Assembly: GCA_024682375.1 (NCBI GenBank)
Contig: JAIKZI010000013.1
Span: 1 to 64,000, forward strand
Origin: Lachnospiraceae bacterium
GTDB taxonomy: Bacteria > Bacillota > Clostridia > Lachnospirales > Lachnospiraceae
Length of the DNA stretch: 64,000 nucleotides
Direction of reading: 5' to 3'
The translations under genes were made by a program, and so were the position numbers. The notes beneath the pieces are model-generated. The model was not told the origin of the DNA. It made no database searches and saw nothing but the letters and a program-made list of their open reading frames with translations. Shown piece after piece: positions 55,221 to 64,000 of this stretch. The stretch's first letter is position 1; the number at the start of each line of letters is the position of its first letter.

Positions 55221-55341
55221 CGATCTCTTGTCTACAAATTAACAATACACTATTTCAAGGGAAAAAATTGTTTTTTTATCAATACCTAGTGTTATGTACA
55301 CATAAAAGTGCAATTTGACATATTTTTAACCCACTAGATTT

Positions 55342-56106
55342 TTACCTATATATTTTCTTTTTCTGTTGATGTCCGGTCAACTTTATAAGCATATTTCTCG
55401 AAACAAATCTTCCGCCGAAAATAGCTAGTTTCATACTAAGTGTAGGAATAATTCTAACCTTCTTTTTAAACATCATCTTGATTGCATATGAAACACAATC
55501 TTTGGCAGAGATTCCTTTTAGTGAAAACTCGACATTTGCCACATTATTAAATTCAGTATTAACCGGTCCTGGACACAAAACTCCAATATAAGTATTGGAA
55601 TTCTTTTCCTTTAACTCTCTTGCGATTGCCTCTGTGAGACTTACTACATAAGACTTTGTCGCATAATAGGTTGCCATATAAGGTCCTGCAGGAAAAAGTC
55701 CAGCGGAAGAACCGATATTTAAAATATACCCCTCTCCTTTTTCCTCAAAAATACGAACCATATGTTTAGTCAAAATATGAAGTGTCTTCACATTCAGTTC
55801 TATCATAGAAAGCTCTTTCTCAAGGGAAGTCTCAGAAAATGGTCCGCAATCGCCGAAGCCTGCATTGTTCACAAAAATAGAAACATCCAGCTTTTCTATT
55901 TCAGAAACCAAAGACAAAATATCTTCAAGCTTTGAAAGGTCTCTTTTTAAGATGATATTATCATCTCCGAGTTCCTTCTTAAGTTCTAAAAGCCTATCTT
56001 CTCTTCTTGCGACTAAAACCAGGGCATATCCCATTTTGTAAAGCTGTCTTGCCATCTCTCTTCCTATTCCGGAAGAAGCCCCGGTGATTACTGCATATTT
56101 TTTCAT
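55342..56106 (-). CDS. Short-chain dehydrogenase/reductase
   Basis: 254 aa. NAD(P)-binding GASSGIGREMARQLY at the N-terminus, NNAGFGDCG near residue 82, catalytic serine in NIGSSAGL and the YxxxK pair in YYATKSYVVSL (about residue 155), then LCPGPVNTEF. The substrate is unknown; relatives reduce carbonyl groups of lipids or small metabolites. GGAG precedes the ATG, and it is 11 nt downstream of the GGDEF-EAL gene. Confidence 0.9.
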   Translation of the reverse strand: MKKYAVITGASSGIGREMARQLYKMGYALVLVARREDRLLELKKELGDDNIILKRDLSKLEDILSLVSEIEKLDVSIFVNNAGFGDCGPFSETSLEKELSMIELNVKTLHILTKHMVRIFEEKGEGYILNIGSSAGLFPAGPYMATYYATKSYVVSLTEAIARELKEKNSNTYIGVLCPGPVNTEFNNVANVEFSLKGISAKDCVSYAIKMMFKKKVRIIPTLSMKLAIFGGRFVSRNMLIKLTGHQQKKKIYR

Positions 56107-56117
56107 AAAAACTCCAT

Positions 56118-58463
56118 TTACTCTAGGTCATACAGACTCTTTGGCTCATCATAATAGAAGCCCTGTCCCAATTCAACAAAAGCAGAACGAACGAAATTAT
56201 ATTCATCTTCATTCTCAATTCCAACACAAAGCGCCTTAGATCCAATATCTTTTGTCAAAAGACTAAGCGACTTTATAAAATTCTGATTCGAAACATTATT
56301 CTCGACATCTTTCATATACTTAATATTAAGTTTAATAACCGAGAATTTCTGCTCCAATACAAGATTTAGTGAAGAAAACTCCTTACCATAATCATCAAGC
56401 CATACATCAAAGCCCTCTTTCTTCAACATACGAATTCCATCATCCAAAAATGCATGTTTCTGGAAAAAAGCATGCTCAGAAATTTCAAATCGAAGTAAAT
56501 CTCTTGGAACTTCATAGCTGTCTACCAAGGCTGGAATTCTTTTTTCCGGCTCACCGTTTGCAAAATCATAGTAAGAAAGATTTAGAGAAACCGGAATTGG
56601 TTTTCCACCAACATCTATAATCTTTTTCAAATCACTAAGGACCTGTCGAATCACATATTTATCGAGTTTATCAATCAGGTTTTCTTCTTCCAAAATAGGC
56701 ACATACTCACTAGGAGAAATCAAAACACCTTCATCATTTTCCCAGCGCGACAATGCTTCATAGCCAAAAATTTCATCTTTTTTAATATCATATATTGGCT
56801 GATACAAAACCTTAATCTTGTTTTCATTTATGGCATTGTTCAAGTTCTCAATGAAATAGTTCTTCTTATTTTCTTTTAAAAGCATTTCATCATCGAACCA
56901 TACTATATTATTTCCATACTTTCTTTTTGTTGTCTCGCATGCAATTCTCGCTCTATCGCAGCACTCAGACATAGTTATATCTGTCTGCCATCTTGCAATA
57001 CCACAATTTAAAGACATAGTTGGAATCCTATGGTAAATCTTTATCTTGTCGAAAACCTTCCTTACATTTTCCTCAGCTTCTTCTTCATAACATAAAACCG
57101 AGAAATGATCTTCTCCAAATCGGGCTACAAGCCTTGTATCAAAGTTTTCTTTCAAACAATCAGAAATATTTTTTATAAAACCATCGCCCTTATCATAGCC
57201 GTATTTTGAATTATATTCTTTCATATTCGCGATATTAAAATATAGAAATACAAACCTGTCCAAATCATTTGGACTCATAGCTACGATTTCTCTTGTCTTT
57301 GAGAAAAAAGCTCTAATAGTAAGAAGTCCTGTCATCTTATCGAGGTCTTCTTCCATAATCAACCTATTGAAAGTTTCCTTCAATTTATCATTATATTTAT
57401 CACTTCTGTCATAGGCTCCACCCTCTACAGAGCCTCTGGCCTTCGTACTAGCCTGAAGACAATAAATATCTGCCTGTCTTATCATAGTCTTTAAATCCAT
57501 CTCGGACTTACAATTTCCTACGATATATCCGGTAGAAAAAGTCAAATACAAATCATGCTCATCGAAGCTATTACCAATAAATTCTGCTTTTATTAAATTT
57601 AGATTTCGTATTATATCAACTTCGGTTTCTTCAGAAACAACAATCGCTATTTTCCCATCTCCTATCATATAGAGATCATCTTCTTTGTAATAGCGTTTCA
57701 GAATAGTTACGAAATCCAACATAATATCTTCGGTAAACTCTGAACCGTACATATCTTTATAAAATTCCAAAGACTCAACTCTTAGAACTGCGATTGAAGC
57801 ATTTCGTCCTACATATTCTTTTGCCCTATCATAGGCTGCGGAACCATTAAATATTCCAGTCAAAGAATCATGACTCAATAAATACTCCATATCATTCATA
57901 ACACGAAGTCCCCTGATTCGAATACTCATGACAAAATAAGTCATAACAATACTCGCAAAATAAAACTCCACGCCATGAATATTGTCGCCTCTAAAAACCG
58001 AATAAGGTTTTACAATCCTTGAAAGAATCAAAAAGAGCACAGTCCAAAAAGTCGTAAAACTTATATTTCTCCAAGGCTTATCCAAAATAAAAATTGGATT
58101 GATAAGAAGATACATAAGAAATGTAAGCGCCTGATGATTCGTATCGAGGAGAGTTCCCATCATTATCGTATGAAAAAAAACAACCCCGGATGCCAGATAC
58201 AACATATTTGTTGAATCTTCATAATCATCCGGAAGTAAAAAATGCTTTATAAAAGCAAGCATTATATACAAAAGAACCAGGGTCAATGTAGTCCAATTAC
58301 TAAGCCTTCCGCTTAATATAGATTGGAATGCAAAATTCATAACACTGATTGGAATTCCAATCGCAAGAAGTAAATCAAAAGAATTAAAATTCTTCCTTTG
58401 TATTATTTCCTTATATTCAGCATAATCCTTAAATAAAAGAATATCTAAAATCCCTTTAAACAT
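56118..58463 (-). CDS. Membrane protein with two degenerate GGDEF domains and an EAL domain
   Basis: 781 aa. About six membrane helices (30-190), a first GGDEF-like domain (195-345) whose signature is IGDGK (267-271), a second (375-525) whose signature is GEDHF (450-454), and an EAL domain (540-781). The EAL residues look intact: Glu 569 in EAL, NLS, EISE, LDDYG, the lysine in VIKLN, GIEN and QGF. It is therefore expected to break down cyclic di-GMP and not to make it; the GGDEF units may bind GTP or act structurally. Opposes the cyclase encoded at 15824-17512. Confidence 0.88.
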   Translation of the reverse strand: MFKGILDILLFKDYAEYKEIIQRKNFNSFDLLLAIGIPISVMNFAFQSILSGRLSNWTTLTLVLLYIMLAFIKHFLLPDDYEDSTNMLYLASGVVFFHTIMMGTLLDTNHQALTFLMYLLINPIFILDKPWRNISFTTFWTVLFLILSRIVKPYSVFRGDNIHGVEFYFASIVMTYFVMSIRIRGLRVMNDMEYLLSHDSLTGIFNGSAAYDRAKEYVGRNASIAVLRVESLEFYKDMYGSEFTEDIMLDFVTILKRYYKEDDLYMIGDGKIAIVVSEETEVDIIRNLNLIKAEFIGNSFDEHDLYLTFSTGYIVGNCKSEMDLKTMIRQADIYCLQASTKARGSVEGGAYDRSDKYNDKLKETFNRLIMEEDLDKMTGLLTIRAFFSKTREIVAMSPNDLDRFVFLYFNIANMKEYNSKYGYDKGDGFIKNISDCLKENFDTRLVARFGEDHFSVLCYEEEAEENVRKVFDKIKIYHRIPTMSLNCGIARWQTDITMSECCDRARIACETTKRKYGNNIVWFDDEMLLKENKKNYFIENLNNAINENKIKVLYQPIYDIKKDEIFGYEALSRWENDEGVLISPSEYVPILEEENLIDKLDKYVIRQVLSDLKKIIDVGGKPIPVSLNLSYYDFANGEPEKRIPALVDSYEVPRDLLRFEISEHAFFQKHAFLDDGIRMLKKEGFDVWLDDYGKEFSSLNLVLEQKFSVIKLNIKYMKDVENNVSNQNFIKSLSLLTKDIGSKALCVGIENEDEYNFVRSAFVELGQGFYYDEPKSLYDLE

Positions 58464-58473
58464 GCTTCCCCCA

Positions 58474-59241
58474 TCAATATTTTTTTGCGATATCTAATGC
58501 AACATCAGGATAATTGGTAATAATTGCATTTACCTTTGCCTTCGCACACATCTTCATATATTCTTTTTCATTTACTGTCCAAACATTTACATCGAGGCCA
58601 TTCTTCTTTGCCTCTTCCATATAGCCAGGATACTGAATATTGTAAAGGGCAGGATGAAGTGCATCACAATTTGTTTTTTCCTTGGCATAAGATGCGATAT
58701 CAATAATACCATCAGCATATAAAAGTCCAGTCTTTACTGTACTATCAAGTTCCTTCATCTTCTTCACTGTGTAATGATTAAATGAAGAATATAAAACTCT
58801 ATCTTCAAGTCCCATCTCACGGGTTAAATCGAGACACATCTTTTCTATACCTTCATAGAAAAAAACTCCAGATTTAATTTCTACATTGATTGTGAGATTT
58901 GAAGGCTTTAAAAGTTCATAAACCTCTTTCAGAGTAGGAATCTTTACCTTACCAAACTTCTTCTTTCCAGCATTGAAGTTCATATCGAGAAGTTCTTCGT
59001 AAGTATAATCCTTTACAAATCCTTCTCTATCAGTAACTCTATTTATCTTTTCATCGTGAGTTACAACTAAAACATTATCTTTTGTAAGCTGAACATCCAA
59101 TTCTACGCCATCAGCGCCGAGTTCTGCCGCTTTTTCAAAAGCAAGCAAGGAATTCTCAGGTGCATATGCACTAGCACCTCTATGGGCCCAAATAAGGCTT
59201 CTCGTACCATCTTCTTTTTTCTTAGAAAACAAATCGAACAT
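58474..59241 (-). CDS. Glycerophosphodiester phosphodiesterase
   Basis: 255 aa GDPD-family TIM barrel. Catalytic and metal residues are in WAHRGASAYAPENSLLAF (His and Glu, about residues 20-30), ELDVQLTKDNVLVVTHDE (Asp and His) and VEIKSG. Releases glycerol-3-phosphate from deacylated phospholipids. There is no signal peptide or membrane helix, so it acts inside the cell. Closely spaced with the NUDIX gene upstream (1-nt gap). Confidence 0.92.
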   Translation of the reverse strand: MFDLFSKKKEDGTRSLIWAHRGASAYAPENSLLAFEKAAELGADGVELDVQLTKDNVLVVTHDEKINRVTDREGFVKDYTYEELLDMNFNAGKKKFGKVKIPTLKEVYELLKPSNLTINVEIKSGVFFYEGIEKMCLDLTREMGLEDRVLYSSFNHYTVKKMKELDSTVKTGLLYADGIIDIASYAKEKTNCDALHPALYNIQYPGYMEEAKKNGLDVNVWTVNEKEYMKMCAKAKVNAIITNYPDVALDIAKKY

Positions 59242-59242
59242 A

Positions 59243-59848
59243 TTATTTCTCCCTTACTAATTTATAATAAGCAAGTATTCCGCTCACAGTCTTCGAATCC
59301 TGAATGGTTCCATCGAAAATCAAATCAATCAAATCATCTAAATCGCAGGCTATAATATCAATACTCTCTGCATCATCCAACATCTGCTCTTTTCTATCAT
59401 GAAGGCCTCTCGAAAGATAAACCTCAATAAATTCATCGCAAAAAGCAACTGTTGTTTTTAAGGATAAAAGGTGTTTCATTTCATTCGGAATGAATCCCGT
59501 TTCCTCTTCCAATTCTCTATTCGCTGTCACGCAAGGATCCTCGTCTACAGAATCTCTGGCACCAGCCGGAATCTCAAGTGTATATCTATTGAGTGCAGGT
59601 CTATACTGTCTGACCATAAGAAGTTTTCCATCATCTCTTACAGCGACAATCGCAGCTGCACCCTTTCTATGTGACACCATGTCCCAATAGTGAATCTCAC
59701 CATTTGGAAGGCGAATCGCATCTTTGTATAAATCAACAATAGCTCCTGCAGACACAAGTTCTCTTCCAACTCTTTCTACATGAGCTTCATCTAAATCGCC
59801 TTTTAAATTCACATCGCATAAGTCTTTAATTTTTCTATATCCACCCAC
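59243..59848 (-). CDS. NUDIX hydrolase, ADP-ribose pyrophosphatase-like
   Basis: 201 aa if started at the GTG at 59848, which has AAGGTGG 8 nt upstream; a TTG ten codons earlier (59878) is the longer alternative but has no ribosome site. The Nudix box is AGARDSVDEDPCVTANRELE followed by EETGF, with one more residue than the classic spacing between the first glycine and the glutamate. The preceding QYRPALNRYTLEIPAG is typical of ADP-ribose pyrophosphatases. Hydrolyses ADP-ribose or related nucleotides. Confidence 0.85.
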   Translation of the reverse strand: MGGYRKIKDLCDVNLKGDLDEAHVERVGRELVSAGAIVDLYKDAIRLPNGEIHYWDMVSHRKGAAAIVAVRDDGKLLMVRQYRPALNRYTLEIPAGARDSVDEDPCVTANRELEEETGFIPNEMKHLLSLKTTVAFCDEFIEVYLSRGLHDRKEQMLDDAESIDIIACDLDDLIDLIFDGTIQDSKTVSGILAYYKLVREK

Positions 59849-59896
59849 TATTTTTACCACCTTTTTATATATTTTCAAACATAAAAATTGTATAAC

Positions 59897-59931
59897 AAAA
59901 AAGACCGCCGGTAAATACCGACGGTCTTAAA
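59897..59931 (-). terminator. Terminator of the rny gene
   Basis: Stem AAGACCG-c-CGGT/ACCG-a-CGGTCTT with AAAAAA on each side; on the minus strand followed by TTTTTTG. It lies just after the rny stop codon. Confidence 0.9.
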
Positions 59932-59934
59932 AAA

Positions 59935-61491
59935 CTATTTTGCATATTCTACGGCTCGAGATTCACGGATAACATTTACCTTGATCTGGCCAGGATATTT
60001 AAGTTCAGACTCAATTCTATTTGCAATGTCTCTTGCAAGAAGAACCATTCCTGAATCATCAATCTGATCAGGAGTAACCATGATTCTAACTTCACGTCCA
60101 GCCTGGATAGCATATGCCTTTTCAACGCCCTTGAAATCATTTGTGATTTCTTCAAGCTGCTGAAGTCTCTGTGTATATGCTTCCATTGTCTCACGTCTAG
60201 CACCAGGACGAGCTGCACTAATAGTATCAGCAGCCTGTACAAGACAAGCAATAATAGATTCAGCAGGAACATCTCCATGATGTGAAGCAACAGAGTTGAT
60301 TACGATATCATTCTCTTTGTACTTACGGCAGATTTCAACACCGAGCTGTACATGAGACCCCTCTCTCTCGTGATCAACTGCCTTACCAATATCATGTAAC
60401 AAACCAGCACGCTTAGCAAGTTTGACATCCTCGCCAACCTCTGCAGCAAGAAGTCCTGAAAGCTCAGCCACTTCAATGGAATGCTTAAGAGCATTCTGAC
60501 CGTAGCTAGTTCTAAACTTCATTCTACCAAGGATTCTAACGAGATTAGAATCTAATCCATGGATACCAACTTCAAGAGCAGCCTCTTCACCAGCTTCCTT
60601 GATGTCCTCATCCACTTCTCTCTTCGCTGCGTTTACCATCTCCTCGATTCTAGCTGGATGAATACGTCCATCTACAATCAACTTCTCGAGTGCAACACGA
60701 GCGATTTCTCTTCTAACAGGATCAAACGCTGAAAGTACAACAGCATCAGGTGTATCATCAATAATAAGTTCTACACCAGTCATCGTTTCAAGTGTTCTAA
60801 TATTACGTCCTTCACGACCGATGATTCTACCCTTCATCTCATCACTCGGAAGCTGTACAACAGTGATTGTACTCTCTGCCACGTGATCAGCAGCACACTT
60901 CTGAATAGCTGCTACAACAATATCTTTTGCTTTCTTATTAGCATCATCTTTTGCTTCAGCCAAAGTCTCCTTCACGAGCTTCGCAGCATCAATCTTTACA
61001 TCATTCTCAATTGCTCCAAGAAGAAGCTTCTTAGCCTGGTCCTTTGTCAAACCTGAGATTCTCTCGAGCTCCTGTACACGTAAATCGTTGAGTTTATCGA
61101 TTTCAGCCTCTTTTCTTCTAATCTCATCCTCTTTACGATTGAGATTTCTTTCTCTATGATCACAAGCATCAATCTTACGATCAAGAGTCTCCTCTTTCTG
61201 CTGAATTCTGCGCTCATTCTTAGATACTTCTGAACGGCGTTCTGAAATCTCTTTATCGAGATCATTCTTCACCCTCAGATTCTCTTCCTTTGCTTCTAGT
61301 AAGGCTTCCCTCTTCTTTGACTCGGCTTCCTTTACCGCTTCATCGATTATTTCACGAGCCTTCTCTTCCGCACCACCTACTTTTCTCTCGCCAACCTTTT
61401 TATGATAAGAATTTGCTAAAGCAAAAGTTAGAGGAACGGCAACTACAACTGTTACAACAACTGCAATAATGCAAACAATACTTGTTGACAC
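59935..61491 (-). CDS. rny: Ribonuclease Y
   Basis: 518 aa. N-terminal membrane helix ([20 protein letters not shown], residues 5-24), a long charged coiled coil (40-190), a KH domain with the [15 protein letters not shown] loop, and an HD domain with [15 protein letters not shown] (about residue 365). Main endonuclease starting mRNA decay in Firmicutes, acting at the membrane. It sits upstream of the NUDIX-GDPD group and downstream of recA-recX, separated by terminators or AT-rich gaps. Confidence 0.97.
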   Translation of the reverse strand: MSTSIVCIIAVVVTVVVAVPLTFALANSYHKKVGERKVGGAEEKAREIIDEAVKEAESKKREALLEAKEENLRVKNDLDKEISERRSEVSKNERRIQQKEETLDRKIDACDHRERNLNRKEDEIRRKEAEIDKLNDLRVQELERISGLTKDQAKKLLLGAIENDVKIDAAKLVKETLAEAKDDANKKAKDIVVAAIQKCAADHVAESTITVVQLPSDEMKGRIIGREGRNIRTLETMTGVELIIDDTPDAVVLSAFDPVRREIARVALEKLIVDGRIHPARIEEMVNAAKREVDEDIKEAGEEAALEVGIHGLDSNLVRILGRMKFRTSYGQNALKHSIEVAELSGLLAAEVGEDVKLAKRAGLLHDIGKAVDHEREGSHVQLGVEICRKYKENDIVINSVASHHGDVPAESIIACLVQAADTISAARPGARRETMEAYTQRLQQLEEITNDFKGVEKAYAIQAGREVRIMVTPDQIDDSGMVLLARDIANRIESELKYPGQIKVNVIRESRAVEYAK

Positions 61492-61657
61492 AGGAGCACC
61501 TCCTTTTATTTAATTTTCATTGTTCTATATAGTTTCTTATTGTAAATTATTAATTTAATATTTCTTCTAATACTTACAACAGATTTAATTTTAGTGGAAA
61601 TATGCGCTAAAGTCAAGATTTCTAAGCCCTCAGACCACTACATTTAGTATTAAAAGT

Positions 61658-62254
61658 CTATAAAAATTTCATAACATCCGAACTACTAAAACCCTTCCCC
61701 AGAAGAAAACGATACTGTTTTGCCTTCTCCTTCTCATCGGCTTCTTCCTTCACATAGTGCCTCTTTCTAAGCCAATTCATAATAAGCTCATCAGAAGATG
61801 CCGTATGCTCTTCGTCAAGAGCAATCTCAATCAAGCTATCACTAATCCCCTTCTTCTTTAAATCCATCACAAGGATTCTCTCACTCTTCGCATTCTGATG
61901 AATCCTGACATAATTCCTTGCCATTCTTTCATCATCTAAATATTTAAACTTCTTCACATAAGAAATAGCTTCCAAAATAGCTTCCTCTGGATAACCATTT
62001 CTTTTAAGTTTCGTCCGTAATTCATGCTCACTCCTATCCTGATCTAGGAGCAAATGCATAGCTCTAGACTTCGCCCTCGGAATGAAGATTTCCCTCAAGA
62101 GTTTCTCATACTCTTCTTCGCTTAAATCATATCCCTCTTCCAGGTTATATCTATAAGCCTCTCTCTTATAAAGAGTGAAGCCTGTCCCATTGTCGAGACA
62201 GACTTCTACCTTCTTCTTCGAATTACGAACAGATTTTACCTCTGTTACTATCAT
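61658..62254 (-). CDS. recX: RecX-family regulatory protein
   Basis: 198 aa, helical. Typical RecX repeats are visible: AMHLLLDQDRSEHELRTKLK (about 80-100), YVKKFKYLDDERMARNYVRI and ERILVMDLKKKGISDSLIEI. Binds RecA filaments and modulates recombination. It starts 1 nt after the recA stop codon, so it is translated from the recA transcript and shares its SOS control. Confidence 0.92.
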   Translation of the reverse strand: MIVTEVKSVRNSKKKVEVCLDNGTGFTLYKREAYRYNLEEGYDLSEEEYEKLLREIFIPRAKSRAMHLLLDQDRSEHELRTKLKRNGYPEEAILEAISYVKKFKYLDDERMARNYVRIHQNAKSERILVMDLKKKGISDSLIEIALDEEHTASSDELIMNWLRKRHYVKEEADEKEKAKQYRFLLGKGFSSSDVMKFL

Positions 62255-63328
62255 TTATTTCTCAGCCTTCTCTGCTTTCACAGCCTTAGCATCTTCTGCA
62301 TCTTTCGCAGTTTCTACTTCAATCTCACCACCCAAATCGTATCTTTCACGAATCTGGTTTTCAACTTCCTGCATAATCTCAGGATGTGATTCAAGATAAG
62401 TCTTCGCATTCTCTCTACCCTGACCAATCTTATCACCATTATAGGCATACCATGCACCAGACTTATTAATAATATCTGCATCAGCAGCCAAATCAAGAAT
62501 ATCTCCCGATCTAGAAATACCCTTTCCGAACATAATATCAAACTCAGCAGTCTTAAATGGAGGCGCAATCTTATTCTTAACGACCTTCACTCTAGTACGG
62601 TTACCAATAACTTCTCCGCTCTGCTTCAAAGATTCGATACGACGAACATCAAGACGAACTGATGAATAGAATTTAAGCGCACGACCACCTGTCGTTGTCT
62701 CTGGATTTCCGAACATAATACCAACCTTCTCACGAAGCTGGTTGATAAAGATAACAATACAATGTGTCTTAGATACTACAGCTGTAAGCTTTCTAAGAGC
62801 CTGAGACATAAGTCTGGCCTGAAGTCCTACATGAGAATCGCCCATATCACCATCAATCTCGGCCTTAGGAACTAAGGCTGCAACTGAATCGACGATAACA
62901 ATATCTACAGCGCCTGATCTAACCATCATCTCTGTAATCTCAAGAGCCTGCTCACCAGAATCTGGCTGTGAAATATAAAGGTTATCAATATCAACCCCAA
63001 TATTCTTAGCATAAACTGGATCAAGTGCATGCTCTGCATCGATGAAACCAGCAATACCGCCTCTCTTCTGAACCTCAGCAACACAATGAAGCGCTACTGT
63101 TGTCTTACCAGAAGATTCTGGTCCATATACTTCAATAATACGTCCCTTTGGAAGTCCACCCTGACCTAAAGCTATATCCAAACTAATAGAACCAGTAGGA
63201 ACTGTCTCAACCTGCATTCCCTCAGTTTCCTCACCGAGTTTCATAACAGATCCTCTACCATACTGCTTCTCAATCTGTGCAATCGCTGCATCAAGCGCTT
63301 TCAATCTATCATCTTTAGTTGCTGCCAT
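62255..63328 (-). CDS. recA: RecA recombinase
   Basis: 357 aa. Homologous recombination and SOS co-protease. Walker [10 protein letters not shown] at about 69-77, [27 protein letters not shown] and the DNA-binding loop region [18 protein letters not shown] are all typical. The C-terminus ends in a short Lys/Glu/Ala repeat ([14 protein letters not shown]), a variable acidic tail. GGGAGGAT precedes the ATG and an SOS box lies just upstream. Confidence 0.98.
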   Translation of the reverse strand: MAATKDDRLKALDAAIAQIEKQYGRGSVMKLGEETEGMQVETVPTGSISLDIALGQGGLPKGRIIEVYGPESSGKTTVALHCVAEVQKRGGIAGFIDAEHALDPVYAKNIGVDIDNLYISQPDSGEQALEITEMMVRSGAVDIVIVDSVAALVPKAEIDGDMGDSHVGLQARLMSQALRKLTAVVSKTHCIVIFINQLREKVGIMFGNPETTTGGRALKFYSSVRLDVRRIESLKQSGEVIGNRTRVKVVKNKIAPPFKTAEFDIMFGKGISRSGDILDLAADADIINKSGAWYAYNGDKIGQGRENAKTYLESHPEIMQEVENQIRERYDLGGEIEVETAKDAEDAKAVKAEKAEK

Positions 63329-63342
63329 AATATCCTCCCATT

Positions 63343-63356
63343 CGAACGCGTGTTCG
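63343..63356. promoter_or_regulatory. LexA (SOS) operator of recA
   Basis: CGAACGCGTGTTCG, a perfect palindrome and exact match to the Firmicutes LexA consensus CGAACRNRYGTTYG, located between the -10 box and the ribosome site. Confidence 0.92.
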
Positions 63357-63368
63357 TATCTTGAAATT

Positions 63369-63397
63369 ATAATAGTCTATTTCTACTACACTGTCAA
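63369..63397 (-). promoter_or_regulatory. recA promoter
   Basis: Minus strand TTGACA (63397-63392), 17-nt spacer, TATTAT (63374-63369). The LexA operator begins 12 nt downstream of the -10 box. Confidence 0.8.
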
Positions 63398-63406
63398 CAA
63401 AAACAT

Positions 63407-63420
63407 CGAACATTTTTTCG
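63407..63420. promoter_or_regulatory. Second, weaker LexA-like box upstream of recA
   Basis: CGAACATTTTTTCG matches 12 of 14 positions of CGAACRNRYGTTYG. It lies 9 nt upstream of the -35 box. Confidence 0.4.
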
Positions 63421-63614
63421 ATTATTTTCAATTCCTTCTAAATTGTAATCAAGTGATATTCCAATATCAATGAACTCGCTCTAAACTATTATAAATTTCT
63501 CCTACTCAAATTTTAATACTTATAAATCGTATTTCTCATCTTTCTAAAATTTATTTTACAGATTGACCTGTACTAAAAAAAGGACTCCCAAGAGGAAATT
63601 TAATCATAAAATAA

Positions 63615-63862
63615 AACTAGCCTCTATCTAATAAAAGGATTATGTTAGTCGATTTTCGATGGTAATTAGTAAGTTTGTATTTTTGTTCGCTGTGCATCTC
63701 GTCGATGCATCGCCTACCTGAAAACTCGCGGCGTTTCTTCCTATGAAGAAGTAGAAACGCCGCTCAAACATCTTCAGGCAGGCGAGCTCTCAAAAATACA
63801 AACAAACTAATTACACATCTTAAATCTAAATCACATAACCCTTTTATAGATAGAGGCTAGTT
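63615..63862. repeat. 248-bp nested palindromic element
   Basis: Four concentric inverted repeats: outer arms 63615-63644 with 63834-63862 (first 16 bp perfect, core AGCCTCTATCTA), 63664-63685 with 63791-63812 (20 of 22 pairing), 63711-63722 with 63773-63784 (11 of 12), and innermost GCGGCGTTTCT (63728-63738) with AGAAACGCCGC (63753-63763). A side hairpin TGCATC/GATGCA is at 63693-63709. Read on the minus strand the centre contains GTTTGAGC, CATAGGAAGAA and GCGAGTT, resembling the centre of the element at 2896-2988. Confidence 0.8.
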
Positions 63863-63878
63863 ACATATTATGATTAAC

Positions 63879-64000
63879 TTAATTTCTTCCGAATTCTTCG
63901 AGAATGAGGCCTTTGTTTCGATCTTCTGTCATCTTGATACTCCACTCGTTAGCCCAGAGAAGAAGAGGTCTATCTCTCATATCTTTAACCTTCTTCATAT
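63879..64000 (-). CDS. prfC: C-terminal end of a probable peptide chain release factor 3
   Basis: The last 39 codons plus stop of a minus-strand gene that begins beyond the right edge. The residues VKDMRDRPLLLWANEWSIKM, then TEDRNKGLILEEFGRN, fit the C-terminus of RF3 (PrfC) as I remember it from Clostridia. RF3 is the GTPase that recycles release factors RF1/RF2 after termination. With so little sequence the identity is tentative. A nested palindrome begins 16 nt after the stop. Confidence 0.55.
   Translation of the reverse strand, partial: MKKVKDMRDRPLLLWANEWSIKMTEDRNKGLILEEFGRN

Larger units (their letters stand above)
54996..55341 (-). other. Non-coding region upstream of the L,D-transpeptidase gene
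   Basis: 346 bp without a supported gene. It holds two candidate -10/-35 sets for the L,D-transpeptidase (TATAAT at 55007-55002; TTGTTT 55075-55070 with TATAAT 55053-55048), a strong terminator at 55084-55103, and about 120 nt of possibly structured sequence upstream of it that could be the 3' UTR of the SDR gene or a separate RNA. Confidence 0.55.
63329..63878. other. Long intergenic region between recA and the prfC-like gene
   Basis: 550 bp with no supported gene. From recA outward it holds the SOS-controlled promoter, about 190 bp of AT-rich sequence in which I see nothing specific, and then the 248-bp nested palindrome that ends 16 nt from the stop codon of the next gene. Confidence 0.7.

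Noticed and set aside
55078..55330. Cyclic di-AMP (ydaO), cyclic di-GMP or fluoride riboswitch before the L,D-transpeptidase gene
   Set aside because: The position would suit, but the conserved cores of these classes as I know them are not present; only a short GGCGATGG match to the fluoride class was seen, without its partner strands.

Overview
The window reads as one piece of core chromosome from an AT-rich, Gram-positive anaerobe of the Clostridia, most likely a Lachnospiraceae member of the Butyrivibrio/Pseudobutyrivibrio type. The evidence is a Firmicutes LexA box at recA, strong GGAGG-type ribosome binding sites, a membrane pyrophosphatase, an F-type ATP synthase operon, several gene families typical of Lachnospiraceae (DUF4317-like and other small unknown proteins), an endoglucanase lipoprotein and a methyl-galactoside ABC system. 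The genus is an inference. I found no rRNA, tRNA, CRISPR array, prophage or insertion sequence. Nearly all genes lie on the minus strand in short operons. The six plus-strand genes are all single-gene units, mostly of unknown function.

Layout. 1-2.9 kb: 3'-truncated MMPL exporter with a divergent TetR regulator and three palindromic operators. 3-11.3 kb: membrane pyrophosphatase, cytidylate-kinase-like protein, NhaD/ArsB-type antiporter, MATE pump and a polar amino-acid ABC importer. 11.4-13.4 kb: YtrA-type GntR regulator with an ABC exporter. 13.5-17.5 kb: an unknown protein, a GH5 endoglucanase lipoprotein and a diguanylate cyclase. 17.6-23.9 kb: atpBEFHAGDC. 24.1-34.7 kb: a sugar sensing and uptake locus (AraC-type response regulator, YesM/LytS-type kinase, two binding proteins, MglC, MglA, MglB). 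35-43.2 kb: XRE regulator, RlmD, PcrA, AsnA, AsnS and a DUF4317-like protein. 43.3-45 kb: cysK-rrf2 with a clear operator. 45-55 kb: small proteins, L,D-transpeptidases, PAP2 protein, AroE, NadE, a pseudouridine synthase and Tdk. 55-64 kb: SDR, GGDEF-EAL protein, GDPD, NUDIX, RNase Y, RecX, RecA, and the last 39 codons of what is probably prfC.

The most unusual signal is the galactose-binding protein at 33.4-34.7 kb. Its sequence order is circularly permuted relative to ordinary MglB and to the ordinary-order paralogue at 24.5 kb. The segment that normally forms the first 80 or so mature residues is at the C-terminus, yet nearly all expected sugar-contact residues are present. The permease of the same operon carries an extra charged, helical N-terminal region of about 230 residues. 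Upstream, an 11-bp direct repeat spaced by 64 bp is a candidate binding site for the neighbouring AraC-type regulator.

Other signals outside coding sequence are two nested palindromic elements at 2.9 kb and 63.6-63.9 kb that share a core, three genes whose -10 box sits so close to the start codon that the mRNA should be leaderless, a Rrf2-type palindrome over the cysK promoter, and a possible structured RNA with a terminator at 55.1 kb.
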